From assembly GCF_001661265.1 (NCBI RefSeq), contig NW_017567017.1, forward strand, positions 1-64,000: DNA of 64,000 nucleotides. Direction: 5' to 3'. The notes beneath the pieces were generated by a model. It worked only from the letters and a program-made list of their open reading frames with translations. It was not told the DNA's origin and made no database searches. This stretch comes from Saitoella complicata NRRL Y-17804. Its lineage: Eukaryota; Ascomycota; Saitoellomycetes; Saitoellales; Saitoellaceae. This document shows positions 11,943 to 22,556 of the stretch, in pieces. Every line of letters begins with the position of its first letter. The first letter of the stretch is position 1. Position numbers and translations under genes: made by a program.

Positions 11943-12305
11943 GTATTGTGTCACGTATTCAGGATTTATAAAGCTATGAAGTTCTTTTCATTCTATACCT
12001 TAAGCCGTGCGTCCCTTCGCACATTGCCGAACAGCTGAATTCGAAACCCGGGCCCTTCATGATCGGTTGCCAATTGAGGCTCGCGAACGAGGCCTGCACT
12101 TGCAAAGTTCATTTCCATGGAACTCTCAACTTGTCACCTCCATATTTCTCCGCCTTCTCTGTTCCCGACCACTTTGCTCAGCCTGGATCCTCAAAGGCTT
12201 CGCCTCTTTCTGTCCTTCTTCGTCCACATGCCACGGTCTCTCTTCAATTCATGACCTTCATCACTCAAGGCCGACATCTGTTAAGCCTCCCCTATATTCC
12301 TTCTT
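11943..12305. other. Intergenic region, nothing recognised
   Basis: About 360 bp between the uncertain small ORF and the 3' end of the metallophosphoesterase gene. Short frames only. Confidence 0.5.
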
Positions 12306-13130
12306 TCAAACCTGGACAACATATCCCGGATCCCAAGTGCCCTCGGGCTCTGATGGGTGCCTCCCTCCCCGTTGATTACTCACAACCCTGATGCCACCGA
12401 CTATCATGTCCACATTCTTGTGCGTATGCCCAAATGCCCAGACATCAACACCTTCCCAGCCAAGACTCTCTGCTTGATAGCCATGACTATCGCTGTCGTC
12501 ACTGCAGCACAAGACATCCGTGGCAAACCCGCTCACATGCGGACTAGCCTCATATCTCTCCGGGCTCGTCCCTTCCACCAGCGGCGCATGATGCGTAGCG
12601 ACAATTAACTTTCTTCCCTCATTCCTGCACTTTTCAATCTCTCGCCGGAACCACCGTACTTCCTCCTCGTGCTCAGCGTTATGCTTATCCACCGTCCACC
12701 CCTCGACAAGTCCGAATTCTGGCATGCGGTCCTCGACGATCTGGCGCTTATCGGGTGGAATGTTGGAGAATAGGGTACACCCTAACACAGTCGTTCGTTC
12801 GTCGATGTCGACTCGACGCCGCCACATGATCTCCACGGCACTTCCTCCGTTCTTCGCACTTTCGGCCGCGACGGCTTCGATCACGGCTCTCGCCTGGTCC
12901 CAGCTCGATGCGAGGGGTTCGTGGTTCCCTAGAACCACGAGAATCCTCTCCCAGCCCTCCCCTGTTGCTCTTCTCTCTGCTAGAGACGACAAAAAGACCG
13001 TGTAACGGGAATCATTTGCCCGACCGATATCCCCGCATATCAGCAGTGTAGGGGCAGTGACTGGGATTTCGCATTCATAGCTTGTATGTAGATCAAGGTG
13101 TAGGTCGGATAACAACTGTATTCGTGTCAT
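12306..13130 (-). CDS. Calcineurin-like metallophosphoesterase
   Basis: Predicted dinuclear-metal phosphoesterase of 274 residues in a single exon. The metal and phosphate motifs are in the expected order: SDLHLDLH (D-x-H, residues 8-15), CGDIGRAND (GD, about 32), LGNHEPLAS (GNHE, about 67), ATHHAPLVEG (about 178) and FGHTHKNVD (GHTH, about 232). The start MTRIQLLSDLH places the first motif at the extreme N-terminus, as in bacterial-type and fungal cytosolic members. The substrate cannot be told from sequence. No signal peptide or membrane segment is visible. Confidence 0.9.
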   Translation of the reverse strand: MTRIQLLSDLHLDLHTSYECEIPVTAPTLLICGDIGRANDSRYTVFLSSLAERRATGEGWERILVVLGNHEPLASSWDQARAVIEAVAAESAKNGGSAVEIMWRRRVDIDERTTVLGCTLFSNIPPDKRQIVEDRMPEFGLVEGWTVDKHNAEHEEEVRWFRREIEKCRNEGRKLIVATHHAPLVEGTSPERYEASPHVSGFATDVLCCSDDSDSHGYQAESLGWEGVDVWAFGHTHKNVDMIVGGIRVVSNQRGGRHPSEPEGTWDPGYVVQV

Positions 13131-13581
13131 GGCTGGGTGTTGGGCTCAGGGGTATCGAGGTCCGAAGAAGTCTTTGTCTACGTTACGGGTGGTGTATGAC
13201 ACTAAGCCCTTTCCGGCAAAGGCATTTGTGTGGGTTTATTGACGGTTGCTATGCTTGCCAGGACCTATCTGTTAGGGTTGAGCATACGTCTCCACTCTGT
13301 GAGAGAAACCGCAACTTTCTGGTTGCTTCGTGTGGCAGAACCCGGCCGCTCATAATTTCCCACGCATATACCGGTACGCCTTGGACAATGACAGCCAAAT
13401 GTATTCAACCGAGGCCACAGTAGCAGATCGTTTGGGACATTCACAAAACCTCTAATGTGAGTGAAGCTCCCAGTGTAGCGTTGTGTTCTCTATCCCGTGA
13501 GAGGCACTCTGTACTTTGTTCGTGAATGGCAAAGACGAATAAGATTCTCCAATACTATCGTACACGCCCCCAATCACGCCT
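13131..13581. other. Intergenic region, nothing recognised
   Basis: About 450 bp between two minus-strand genes: the metallophosphoesterase start and the SDR 3' end. It probably contains promoter and 3' UTR. No conserved frame was seen. Confidence 0.5.
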
Positions 13582-14337
13582 TTACCTCAATCTAATACCA
13601 CCATCCGTCTCAATAACCTGCCCCGTCAAGTTCCCATCCCTCATCGCATACAAATACGCCTGCGCAACATCCTCCGGCATCCCCACGCTCCCCGTCAACG
13701 CCGCCTGCCCAACCCCAGCAACCAACCCATCCCTCGCCTCCTTCGGAAGTCCATCCCAGAGCTCGGTCAACACCGCACCGGGAGAAACGCAGTTAACACG
13801 TACACGGAGAGGAGACAACTCGACGGCAAGTCCCGACGCAAGTGAGAAATTCGCGCCACAGAGTGCGGAGGTGAGGAACCATCCCGGCTGTGGCTTCGCG
13901 CCCGCGAGACCGGAGGAGAAAGTGATTGATCCACCCTCGCTGATCAACTTTTTCCCAGTCAAAACCTTCACAGCCAACACGAACGCCGTGAACCTGATAT
14001 CAAATGCAGGCGCGAGCGAATCCTTCGCGAACCCATCGAGGGACATATTGGGGAGGGCATCACCCGCCGTCCAGACCAAATGGTCGATCTTACCGGTCTT
14101 CTCGAAGAGGGACTCGAGTTCTTGCTCGGTAGTGGCGGATTTGAGGTTGATTGCGTATCCGGTAGCTTTGGGGGAGGAAAGACGCTCGAGAGCAGAGTCG
14201 ATACGGGGTTGAGAGGAGGAAGCGATCACGACGGAGGCACCGAATTCGAGACAGGCCTCGGCGACGCAGAAGCCGATACCGGAGGAACCGCCAATGATAA
14301 CGACCTTCTTTTCGTTGAGCTTGTTGTACTTGGACAT
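13582..14337 (-). CDS. Short-chain dehydrogenase/reductase-like protein lacking catalytic Tyr and Lys
   Basis: Rossmann-fold protein of the classical SDR family, 251 residues in one exon. The dinucleotide-binding motif IGGSSGIG (residues 15-22), the NAG-like WTAG (about 89-92), the active-site serine strand SITFSSGLAG and the structural NCVSPGAV are all present, so the fold and cofactor pocket look intact. The catalytic Y-x-x-x-K is not. In the aligned segment LTSALCGANFSLASGLAVEL the Tyr position is Thr156 and the Lys position is Cys160. There is no frameshift and flanking conservation is good, so this looks like a diverged enzyme or a cofactor-binding non-enzyme. The native substrate is unknown. 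Confidence 0.88.
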   Translation of the reverse strand: MSKYNKLNEKKVVIIGGSSGIGFCVAEACLEFGASVVIASSSQPRIDSALERLSSPKATGYAINLKSATTEQELESLFEKTGKIDHLVWTAGDALPNMSLDGFAKDSLAPAFDIRFTAFVLAVKVLTGKKLISEGGSITFSSGLAGAKPQPGWFLTSALCGANFSLASGLAVELSPLRVRVNCVSPGAVLTELWDGLPKEARDGLVAGVGQAALTGSVGMPEDVAQAYLYAMRDGNLTGQVIETDGGIRLR

Positions 14338-14759
14338 TTTAATGATGGATCGAGGATCAAGGGGGAGGTCCGTGCCGTTTTATTTCTCTCGAGGACTTTT
14401 GTGGGGAGGTTTTGGAGGTTATGTAAGCGTGCAGCCAAGCTCGGCATTCGGAGGAGTGTTGTGCCGAGATGCCGTCGATCTCCCGCCTCGATTTTCCAGA
14501 TAAGGTTGATCAAAGGTACCGGTATGTATGATTTTATTAGAAAACGAACAGCGAGAAGGAGTAAGCATAGCCGGGGCTTTCGTACTCTTCGACATTGCCC
14601 GTGTTGGGTGCCGACTCTGGCTGTGCACCGGTGTATGCGTATGCAATGGATGAATCTCAATTCGAACCTTGGGTATAAGAATGCCGAGTTACTCATACAC
14701 TCTCCTTCCTCCTCCTCACGCAACAATCACCCGTGCCTCCTCCGCTCACCGCACACTTC
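14338..14759. other. Intergenic region, nothing recognised
   Basis: About 420 bp upstream of the SDR-like gene and downstream of the acidic hypothetical gene. Short overlapping frames only, none with a recognisable domain. Confidence 0.45.
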
Positions 14760-15313
14760 CTACCACCCCTCAACCTCATCCGCCCTAATTCCTTCACCCA
14801 AACCCCACCTCCAGCCCTTATCAAGCAGGTTATCCATCTCAGCCTCCATCCTCTTCCTATCCCCTTGTCCTTGTTTCTGTCCCTGTCCCTGCTGTCCTTG
14901 TCCGTAACTTTGTCCACTCTTCGTACTGTGCCGGGTCGGGGTTAGCTTAGCCTGTCCAGACCCTCTCGCGGTTAGCATACACTGGTAAGATGTAAAGGGT
15001 TGGGATGGTTATGACATACCTCACCCGAACCAAAGTTTGAAACGATACTTGCACTTTCCCTCAAGCCAACACTCTCCTCGCTCCCAACACCCTGACCCAC
15101 ATCCAGATCCCCAAAATCGAACTGCGCCTCCCGCTCGCCATGCTCCTGCTCATCCGCACCTAAATCAATATCGCTCTCAGATGAAGGCGGTGAGGAGGGA
15201 CTCATGTGCCCGACGGTATGAGCATGAACATGAGCGTCATCGTGTTCGATGTCGAGGTCGAGGTCCATGGAGTCGTCTTTGTTCGTGGAGGTGTCGCGGT
15301 CTGGGGAGATCAT
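14760..15313 (-). CDS. Acidic, His-containing hypothetical protein
   Basis: Two-exon model of 161 residues: 15020-15313 and 14760-14951, with a 68-bp intron (GTATGT, branch GCTAAC, ACAG). The first exon is strongly acidic (MDLDLDIEHDDAHVHAH, SESDIDLGADEQEHGE) and ends FGSGE. The second has a Gln/Gly repeat (SYGQGQQGQGQKQGQG) followed by a compact C-terminus, RMEAEMDNLLDKGWRWGLGE, which looks amphipathic and is the most likely conserved part. I do not recognise the family. The intron phase (0) and the good branch site support the model, but a nearby alternative acceptor would change the C-terminus. Confidence 0.5.
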
Positions 15314-15727
15314 ACTGTACGGTATTGTCGCGTAGTTGGATTACCGGTGAAGTGAGGAAGTGTTGTGAAGGGATTAATTGGGGGTCGTCGATGATGTGGG
15401 GCTGCAGGAGACGTACGTGTAACGTAGACACCAACACCCCATGAGATATTCGAAGAAAGAAAACACTAATACAATATCGTTCGCAGTAGCTTCCAAAGGG
15501 TATATCGTTCGTCACTGACACGAGTCTCGGGGAGGAATGTTTATGGGTCCGAGACGGACTTTTCCCACAGCCATGAAGCACTCGCAGATGAAGCAATGTA
15601 ACAAACAGTATCATTGATATCCACATCTACACAAGAAAAACTATCTCCAAGCCCACTCACTTATTCTCCCACCTTTATACACTCCGCCAACATCAACGAT
15701 ATCGTACACTTGCCTCATCCCGTCCAA
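15314..15727. other. Intergenic region, nothing recognised
   Basis: About 410 bp between the acidic hypothetical gene and the 3' end of the enoyl-CoA isomerase gene. A 129-codon minus-strand frame here has no start context or similarity that I could support. Confidence 0.45.
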
Positions 15728-16555
15728 TCAAATCTTACTCTTCTTCCCAATCAACCCAAGTTTCTTCATAACCCCCCCTAACGCCCCCTGCAACTCCCCT
15801 TTCTCAAGCTCCCTCCAATTCCCCTTCGCCTCAGCCAAAATCCTCTCCCTCCTCCCCCACTCACACGCAACCCCCCCCCTAAAACTCTGCTTCGTCCCTG
15901 CACGGCCTGTCGCGGGAACGGCGACGGCTGCGGTGCACAATTCCTCCGCACGGGTGAGGAGAAGCGGACGTGATGCGACGAGTTCGTCGACAAGTCCCGA
16001 GGCGAGTGCTTCGTCCCCATTCATGAACGTTCCCATCGTACAGACGCGTTCAGCAGTCCTCCTCCCCACGAGCGTCTCCATCAGCTTATGCCAAAACCCC
16101 GGCACCGCAATCCCGAGCATAGCCTCATTAAGCCCAATCGACAAATCCCTCGTCGCAATCCTCCTATCCGCACACATCGCAATCGCGCACCCACCCGCCG
16201 GACACGCTCCCCCAACCGCCGCAACGACAAACAACCTCGTCCCATACAACCTAGCCAAACACTCATTCTGCAGGACCCAGTACTCGGTATACCTCGCTTC
16301 TGTCGTCATGGGCGCATACAACTCCCGCAAATCATTTCCGGCCGAAAAGACGGGTTTGGTGAGGGCGGAGGAGATGATGAGGGCGTGTGCGGAGGAGGTT
16401 GATTCGGCGAGCGTGAGGGCATCCAGGATGGCGCGCCAGAGGGGAGCGGTGAGGGAGTTGACGGGGGGTGAGTGGAGGGTTAGGTGGAGGATTGCGGGGT
16501 TGATGGTGGATGGGGCGAGGGTGAGGAGGGGAGTCTCGATGAGAGGTGTTGTCAT
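15728..16555 (-). CDS. Delta3,Delta2-enoyl-CoA isomerase, peroxisomal (ECI1-type)
   Basis: Crotonase-fold enzyme that shifts cis/trans-3 double bonds to trans-2 so that unsaturated fatty acids can enter beta-oxidation. 275 residues in one exon. It resembles the animal mitochondrial ECI1 group: LHSPPVNSL at the start, the oxyanion-hole segment VFSAGNDLRELY (about 67-78), GACPAGGCAIAM (about 115-126) and SIGLNEAMLGI (about 138-148), whose Glu is the catalytic base in ECI1. The protein ends KSKI; the tripeptide SKI fits a type 1 peroxisomal targeting signal, and there is no mitochondrial presequence. Peroxisomal beta-oxidation is the likely pathway. The isomerase call over hydratase rests on the LNE motif and overall similarity. 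Confidence 0.88.
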   Translation of the reverse strand: MTTPLIETPLLTLAPSTINPAILHLTLHSPPVNSLTAPLWRAILDALTLAESTSSAHALIISSALTKPVFSAGNDLRELYAPMTTEARYTEYWVLQNECLARLYGTRLFVVAAVGGACPAGGCAIAMCADRRIATRDLSIGLNEAMLGIAVPGFWHKLMETLVGRRTAERVCTMGTFMNGDEALASGLVDELVASRPLLLTRAEELCTAAVAVPATGRAGTKQSFRGGVACEWGRRERILAEAKGNWRELEKGELQGALGGVMKKLGLIGKKSKI

Positions 16556-16974
16556 GGTTGTCTTCGTACGATTGCTTGCCTGGGAGGATTTCTAGGTCTG
16601 CTCACTTGGTAGGGTCTTGCAGGGCGCTCGGTACGTGAAAGTGCGGGGCCGCCGCGGATCGATAGCCGTCCGATGACTTCGCGTGATGATAAAGAGGATC
16701 AATGGAAGGTATTTCTGTGCGAACATTCATCTTTTTAGAGGACAATTCAGAAGCTTTGACTTCAATTGGAACGCAGACAAAATATCTGTACTGCGCTCGC
16801 AACGGTGTCGGTGAACAAAACAGAAATCAACATTGAAGCTATAGCAAACTCGGAATAGACGGTATAAGTGATATAACCTCTGGAATTCTCCTCTCCCACT
16901 TCATCTTCTCACTCTCTTCTTCTCTGGCTCTCAAACAAGGAACATTTCGCACGTTCCGTCTCTACCTGGTACTC
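16556..16974. other. Intergenic region, nothing recognised
   Basis: About 420 bp between the isomerase start and the glycogen phosphorylase stop. It is AT-richer than its flanks and carries no supported frame. Confidence 0.5.
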
Positions 16975-19836
16975 TCAGTCGTCGTCCACCCCATCATTCA
17001 CATCAACCGGCTCCACCTCCCAAATCTTCTCCGCATACTCGCGTATCGAACGATCACTGTGTGACTGGTTAGCCGGTGCGTTACAACCTGCGTGTCCATG
17101 CTAACATACCTGGAGAAAAATCCCATCTTCGAGACTGCGGTGATACACTTCTGCGTCCATCCAGCTTGGTCGCGATAAGCCTCATCCACCAAATCCTGGG
17201 CATGCAAATCTAGTCATCACATCATTAGCCATCATCGCAAGATGCAGGCAGGGTAGGGACGAACAAGCCCCAAAATCATCACTGATCAAATAATGATCCC
17301 GATCCCCCCTAACCGCCTCCACCAACTCCCCAAACTCCCTCCCATCCCCAAAAGTCCCCTTCTCAATCTCCCTCACAACGACCTCCAACCCCGGATCCAT
17401 CCTCACCTTCCCATACCGATGCGCAAACCTCAGATCCTCCACATCCTCCGCCAAATTCCCAAACAAAAAGATGTTTTCTTCCCCAATCTCCCTAACAATC
17501 TCGACATTCGCGCCATCGACCGTCCCGATGATGAGTCCACCGTTGAGGACGAACTTCATATTCGAGGTTCCGGAGGCTTCGGTGCCGGCTGTGGAGATGT
17601 GTTCGGAGATGTCGTTGGCGGGGATGATCAGCTCTGCTTTACTGACGTTATAATCCGGCACGAAGACGACTTGCAATAACCCCTCCACCTCCGGATCAGC
17701 ATTAACGACCCTCGCAACAGCATTAATAAACTTAATAATCAGTTTCGCCATCCTATACCCCGGCGCAGCCTTTCCACCAAAAATGCAGACGCGTGGTACG
17801 ACATTCCTCTTCTCGGCGGGGGACATGGCGCGTAACCTCAACCACCGAGATACGACACCATAGATATTCAGTGTCTGGCGTTTGTATTCATGTATACGCT
17901 TTACCTGAACATCCCACAACGCATCACAATTGAGCGCGATACCTGAGACTTCCAGGACATGGGCGGCGAGACGCTGTTTATTCCGATACTTCACCTCCCT
18001 CCACCTCTTCCCAAACTCCTTATCTGTAGCGTACTGCCCAAGTTCATGAAGCGCAGTGAGGTCCGTCAAAAACTTTGTCCCAATCTTCGACTGAATGAGC
18101 GCGGTGAGGCCAGGGTTCGCCTGATACAACCACCGCCTCGGCGTAATCCCATTCGTCACATTCAAAAACCTATCCCTCCCAAAGACTCTCACGAAATCCT
18201 TAAAGATGGTCTTCGTGATCAAATCACTATGCAACTCCGCAACCCCATTGACCTTATGACTCCCCACCACCGCCAAATGCGCCATCCTCACCATTTTGAC
18301 GTGGCCTTCCTCGATGATGCTCACTCTCCCCAGCAACTCGCGGTCATCCGGGAACTTCTTCGACACATCCGAGAGAAAGTGCCAATTAATGAGATAAATC
18401 AGCTCCATATGCCTCGGCAGCAATCGCTGAATCATCCCGACTTCCCACCTCTCAAGTGCTTCAGGTAATACAGTATGATTCGTATGCGCAAACACCCCCA
18501 CAACAAGCGGCCACGCCTCCTCATACGCCATCCCCTCCTCATCCACAAGTACCCTCAACAACTCCGGTACAGCCAGTGTCGGATGCGTATCATTCAACTG
18601 AATCGCAACCTGCCTTGGTAACTCTCCCCACCCTCTCTCCGTCTTCCTGAACCGGCGGAGGATGTCGTAAAGCGACGCACGAATCCAAAAGTATTGTTGT
18701 TTGAGCCGAAGCTCTTTTCCGACGTAGACGTTGTCGTTTGGGTAGAGGACTGCGGAGATGGTACCGGCGCGTTGTGCGTCGCGGACGGATTCTTCGTATT
18801 CGCCGCGGTTGAAGCGTTGGAAGTCGAATTCGATCGCGGGTTTGGCTGACCATAACCTCAGGTTATTCGTCGTGTGATTCGGGTGGTTCCCCTCAGTGGG
18901 AACATACCCCGGAATAGGCACATCATACGCAACAGCCCAAACCTCCTCCCCACCAACCCACCTCCTCGCTTCCTTCGACATCTCCTCCCTCTCCCGCTCC
19001 TCAGCCCCGACATCTTCGACCCAGCCGCCGAAGCGGACGAGGACGCGGACATCCTCGCGACGGACTTCCCACGGGTATCCACTACTCAGCCAACCCTCCG
19101 CAACCTCGACTTGTTCCCCCTCCCCCCCAATTTCCTGCCGAAAGATTCCGTAGTCGTAACGGACGCCGTACCCCCAGGCCGGATAATTCAGCGTCGCGAG
19201 TGAATCGAGGAAACACGCCGCTAACCGTCCCAGCCCGCCATTCCCAAGAGCTGCATCAGGCTCCGCATCCCCGAGCTGCGCAAGATCCAACCCCAAATCC
19301 GCGAGTGCTTTGGCGAGGAGTGGTTGGAGGTGGAGGTTGGTGAGTGTAGACGAGAGTGTCCTCCCCAACAAAAACTCCAAAGAGAGATAATAAACCCTCT
19401 TCCGATCAACCCTCGTATGCGCCTGCTGCGTCATATTCCAATGAAGGATCAAACGATCCCGCAATGCCAAACTCGTCGCGAAATAAGCTGTCCAGATATC
19501 CACCCCCCTTACCCCGAGAAGCGCGGAATGAGCGAGAGACGTCTCGACATGCCTGATAAAATCCTTTTGAAATTCGGGACTCGTGGACCAATATGGCGTC
19601 AATGATAGCGACTTCCAGAGGTTGTCGATGGATTCGAGGGCGGCGTCTTCGGCGGCGGAGATGGAGGGGCGGCGTTTGCTGAGGCCGGTTGGTGTGCGTT
19701 TGTGGAAGCGGCGGGGGTTGATGGGCGGGGTGCCGGTGTCGATGGAGGTGGGGCGAGTGGATGTGCGGTCGGAAGGTTGGGGGGATGGATCAGCGTCGCG
19801 ATCGGGGCCGAATTGGTGTGTGTGTGTTAAGCTCAT
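16975..19836 (-). CDS. GPH1: Glycogen phosphorylase
   Basis: Pyridoxal-phosphate enzyme that releases glucose-1-phosphate from storage glycogen in the cytosol. Three exons (17265-19836, 17110-17209, 16975-17056) give 917 residues, near yeast Gph1 (902). Introns are 55 bp (GTTCGT donor) and 53 bp (GTATGT). Splicing restores DDFGAYLHAQDLVDEAYRDQ and MGFFSSDRSIREYAEKIW at the conserved C-terminus. Other landmarks are SLEFLLGRTL, ALGNGGLGRLAACFLDSLAT and the PLP-lysine region TEASGTSNMKFVLNGGLIIG. The start MSLTHTHQF at 19836 was preferred over an in-frame ATG 117 bp upstream because it has an ordinary hydrophilic leader. The N-terminal tail is rich in Ser/Thr/Pro (TSIDTGTPPINPRR, SKRRPSIS), plausible phosphorylation sites as in yeast. 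Confidence 0.96.
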
Positions 19837-20048
19837 TGATCCCTGGCGTTGTATGGAAAAGATGGAAGAATGGATGGATGGGAGAGGATGGGATTTGTAG
19901 ACGGAGGGTGGACGTGGTTGACTCGTCACCTGTCGACATGTGCGGGGAATCATGGGAAGGTTGAGCCGCGGAACGCATGATTACCTCTTCAATCTATATA
20001 CCACAACCCGAAATCGTTTTTTACCCTCTCCCCTTCCATCCCCTAAGC

Positions 20049-22556
20049 TTAAGCGTCAACACCGTTCTCTGTCTTCTTCCAGGCCTCAACCATATCCCAC
20101 CCCCTCTCCTCCGCCTTCCTTACATACCCCTCCACATCCCCACCCCAAGTCCTCACCAACTCATATCCCTTAACAAGATCACCAGCCTTCACCCCGTCGA
20201 CCTCAACGATCTTGAGTAGGGTTTCAAATGCTTTGTCGGTGGAGGAGATGAGGTGGTATGACTGGGCGGCGGCCAACAACCCCGCTGAAGTACCGGGGAA
20301 AGAAGACTCGATGAACGACGCGAGGTCGGTGGAATCGGGTAGAATGGTTTCGAGTGCGGGATCAGTTTCCGCAACGTCCGCATGCCGCCACTTAACCAAA
20401 CACTCCTGGACACGTTCGTTGTGCTGGTCAATTTCAACAGCCTTTCTGAGTGCCTCCACCGCACGTACCCAAACCTGCTGTCTCGAACACCACTCAAACA
20501 CCGCAACCCACGTCCTTACATCCCGCGGACAGTAAATCTCCAACCCCTTAAGGTACTTCTCCACATCCTCCAACGGCGTCTCACTCAACATCAACTTATC
20601 ACCACGGGGATCATCATCAACCTTCTTCTTCTCACCCTCGTCATCAACGACCTTAGCTTCTTCCTTCTTCTCCCCATCTTTCTCACTCAACACAACAGCC
20701 GCCTTCTCCGCTTTCTTCACCCGCTCAAGCACCCTCTTCTTCGCCTTCTTCACCGCCTTCCCCCGTTCCGCCTCCCCCATCCCCTCCCAATCCATCAACA
20801 CCTCCTTAGACAACCCAACCCTCCCCTCCGGCCTCTCACTCAACAAACACGCAACCTCAACCAACCCCCTACAAGCCTCCCCATAAACCCCCGTACTCCC
20901 CCTCATCCCATCCTCCCACCCCAACAACCCGACATAATCCCACACAGTCCCCTTCCGCGCACAATACCCATGGAAATCAAACTCGTCGTCGGCCCAAACC
21001 CCCAATACCCCCTCCACTTGTCGCCACCGTTTCATACCGACGCCGTAGCGCGCGTGCGAGATGTTTGAGCGGGCGTCGTGGGCGAGGTACCAGAGTGCTT
21101 GCATGTCGTGGAGGTCGCCGATGGGACCGCCTGGGACGTCGTTTTTGGTGAAGAGGGATACGGTGTTGAGGGCTTCGTCCCATCTTCCAGCTCTGAGTAA
21201 GTATCGTACGCTCTTGACGTTGACGAAGCGATCCTGCAAGTCGAGGGCACGAGCCGCCTCGGAGGCTTCGGACGCGGCATAGGGCGCACCCAGATGCTTG
21301 AGGACCTTTGCTTTCATGAGATACAGTTCGGGGAGGGTAGGCGTATGCTCAATCGCCTTCTCCAATACCCCGAGCGCTTTCTTATGTTGTCCACAATAAT
21401 CCCAAAACTGCGCAAGGACATACATCGTCCACAACACCGTCGTCGGCACCTCTTCCTCCCCCTCCTTCTCCAAAAAGGCCTCGAGCATCTCTCCAACGAT
21501 TTTGCGTTTAGCGGGATCGGAACAGAGCGGCTTGAGTTGCGCAAAAGCGGACGGAACACCCTTCTCCAACATCCTCTTGGTGTACGCCTCCAACCTCGCC
21601 CTCCACTCCACATGATCCGCGCTCAGGAACTCGAGGGGTCGTCGTCGGGGAAGGTCTGCGCGGGGGTATTTCGTACTCAAAGCATCGTAATGGCGAAGGA
21701 GAGCGGCAGTGTCGGAGTCGTCCATACCAAGCGTGCGTGTGAGAGACGTGTTGTAAGACTTGTGATCCGGATTCCGATCGACGAGGGAGGTGTAAATCGC
21801 CGCGGCTTCCTCATTACCGCCGAGGGATTCGAGCCATTCCGCCCGCAACTCCGTCGCACTCAAATAATCAACAATCCTCCCCTCCGCTTCCTTCTGCCCC
21901 AGCCACTCCAGCGCACCTTCGACATCCCCGGACTGAGCACAAACCCGCGCACGGAAAAGGAGGAGTTCGGAATGCTCGTAATCACCCGCCTCAGGCTCCT
22001 CCTTAATAGACGTAAGAAACGAATCGAGTGTCTTGAGTGTAGCATTGTAGTCTCCCTTCATATACGTCGCCACAGCCAACGCCAACCACGAACTCTTCAA
22101 CCCCAAGTTCTGTTCCAAGATCTTTGTCCGAATCGGGATGACCTCGTTCCATTTTCGCAGCTGACTCAACAACAACGCCTGATCCCGCAGAATCTGATGA
22201 TTATCCGGATCGAACCTGAGCGCCTGTGTATAACACTTACTCGCCTCCTCGTAGTTTTTGTCACTCCTCCACAACAGCCCAAACACATGCCAAACAACAT
22301 GACTCGTCAAATCACACCTCACACCCTTCCTCACCAACTCATACGCCTCCTCTTTCCGATTCACCGGGTCGAGGGCGTTGAGACACAGGCCCTTCATGGC
22401 GAGGGTTTCGCCGTGGTTTGGAGAACGTCGGAGGATTGTGTCGATACATTTTAGAGCTTGGCGGTAGCGTTTGTGTTCGTAGTGTTGGAGGGTTTCGCGG
22501 AAGAGGAGGGATTGGGAGTGGGTTAGGGCCCGGTTTGGGTTGGGTTTTGTGGACAT
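20049..22556 (-). CDS. NAT1: NatA N-terminal acetyltransferase auxiliary subunit (Naa15)
   Basis: Ribosome-anchoring subunit of the NatA complex, which acetylates the N-termini of nascent proteins starting with Ser, Ala, Thr or Gly together with Ard1/Naa10. One exon encodes 835 residues (yeast Nat1 has 854). It is a superhelix of TPR-like repeats from ALTHSQSLLFRETLQHYEHK through GLKSSWLALAVATYMKGDYN to about residue 580. A highly charged Lys/Glu-rich segment follows (VKKAKKRVLERVKKAEKAAV, about 600-660), then further helical repeats. The ATG at 22556 (MSTKPNPNRALT) is chosen because sequence upstream is not conserved in character. The catalytic Naa10 and Naa50 genes are not in this window. 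Confidence 0.93.
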   Translation of the reverse strand: MSTKPNPNRALTHSQSLLFRETLQHYEHKRYRQALKCIDTILRRSPNHGETLAMKGLCLNALDPVNRKEEAYELVRKGVRCDLTSHVVWHVFGLLWRSDKNYEEASKCYTQALRFDPDNHQILRDQALLLSQLRKWNEVIPIRTKILEQNLGLKSSWLALAVATYMKGDYNATLKTLDSFLTSIKEEPEAGDYEHSELLLFRARVCAQSGDVEGALEWLGQKEAEGRIVDYLSATELRAEWLESLGGNEEAAAIYTSLVDRNPDHKSYNTSLTRTLGMDDSDTAALLRHYDALSTKYPRADLPRRRPLEFLSADHVEWRARLEAYTKRMLEKGVPSAFAQLKPLCSDPAKRKIVGEMLEAFLEKEGEEEVPTTVLWTMYVLAQFWDYCGQHKKALGVLEKAIEHTPTLPELYLMKAKVLKHLGAPYAASEASEAARALDLQDRFVNVKSVRYLLRAGRWDEALNTVSLFTKNDVPGGPIGDLHDMQALWYLAHDARSNISHARYGVGMKRWRQVEGVLGVWADDEFDFHGYCARKGTVWDYVGLLGWEDGMRGSTGVYGEACRGLVEVACLLSERPEGRVGLSKEVLMDWEGMGEAERGKAVKKAKKRVLERVKKAEKAAVVLSEKDGEKKEEAKVVDDEGEKKKVDDDPRGDKLMLSETPLEDVEKYLKGLEIYCPRDVRTWVAVFEWCSRQQVWVRAVEALRKAVEIDQHNERVQECLVKWRHADVAETDPALETILPDSTDLASFIESSFPGTSAGLLAAAQSYHLISSTDKAFETLLKIVEVDGVKAGDLVKGYELVRTWGGDVEGYVRKAEERGWDMVEAWKKTENGVDA

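Noticed and set aside
21294-22454. 386-codon plus-strand frame opposite NAT1
   Set aside because: Antisense to a clear NAT1 gene; no domain and no splice evidence.
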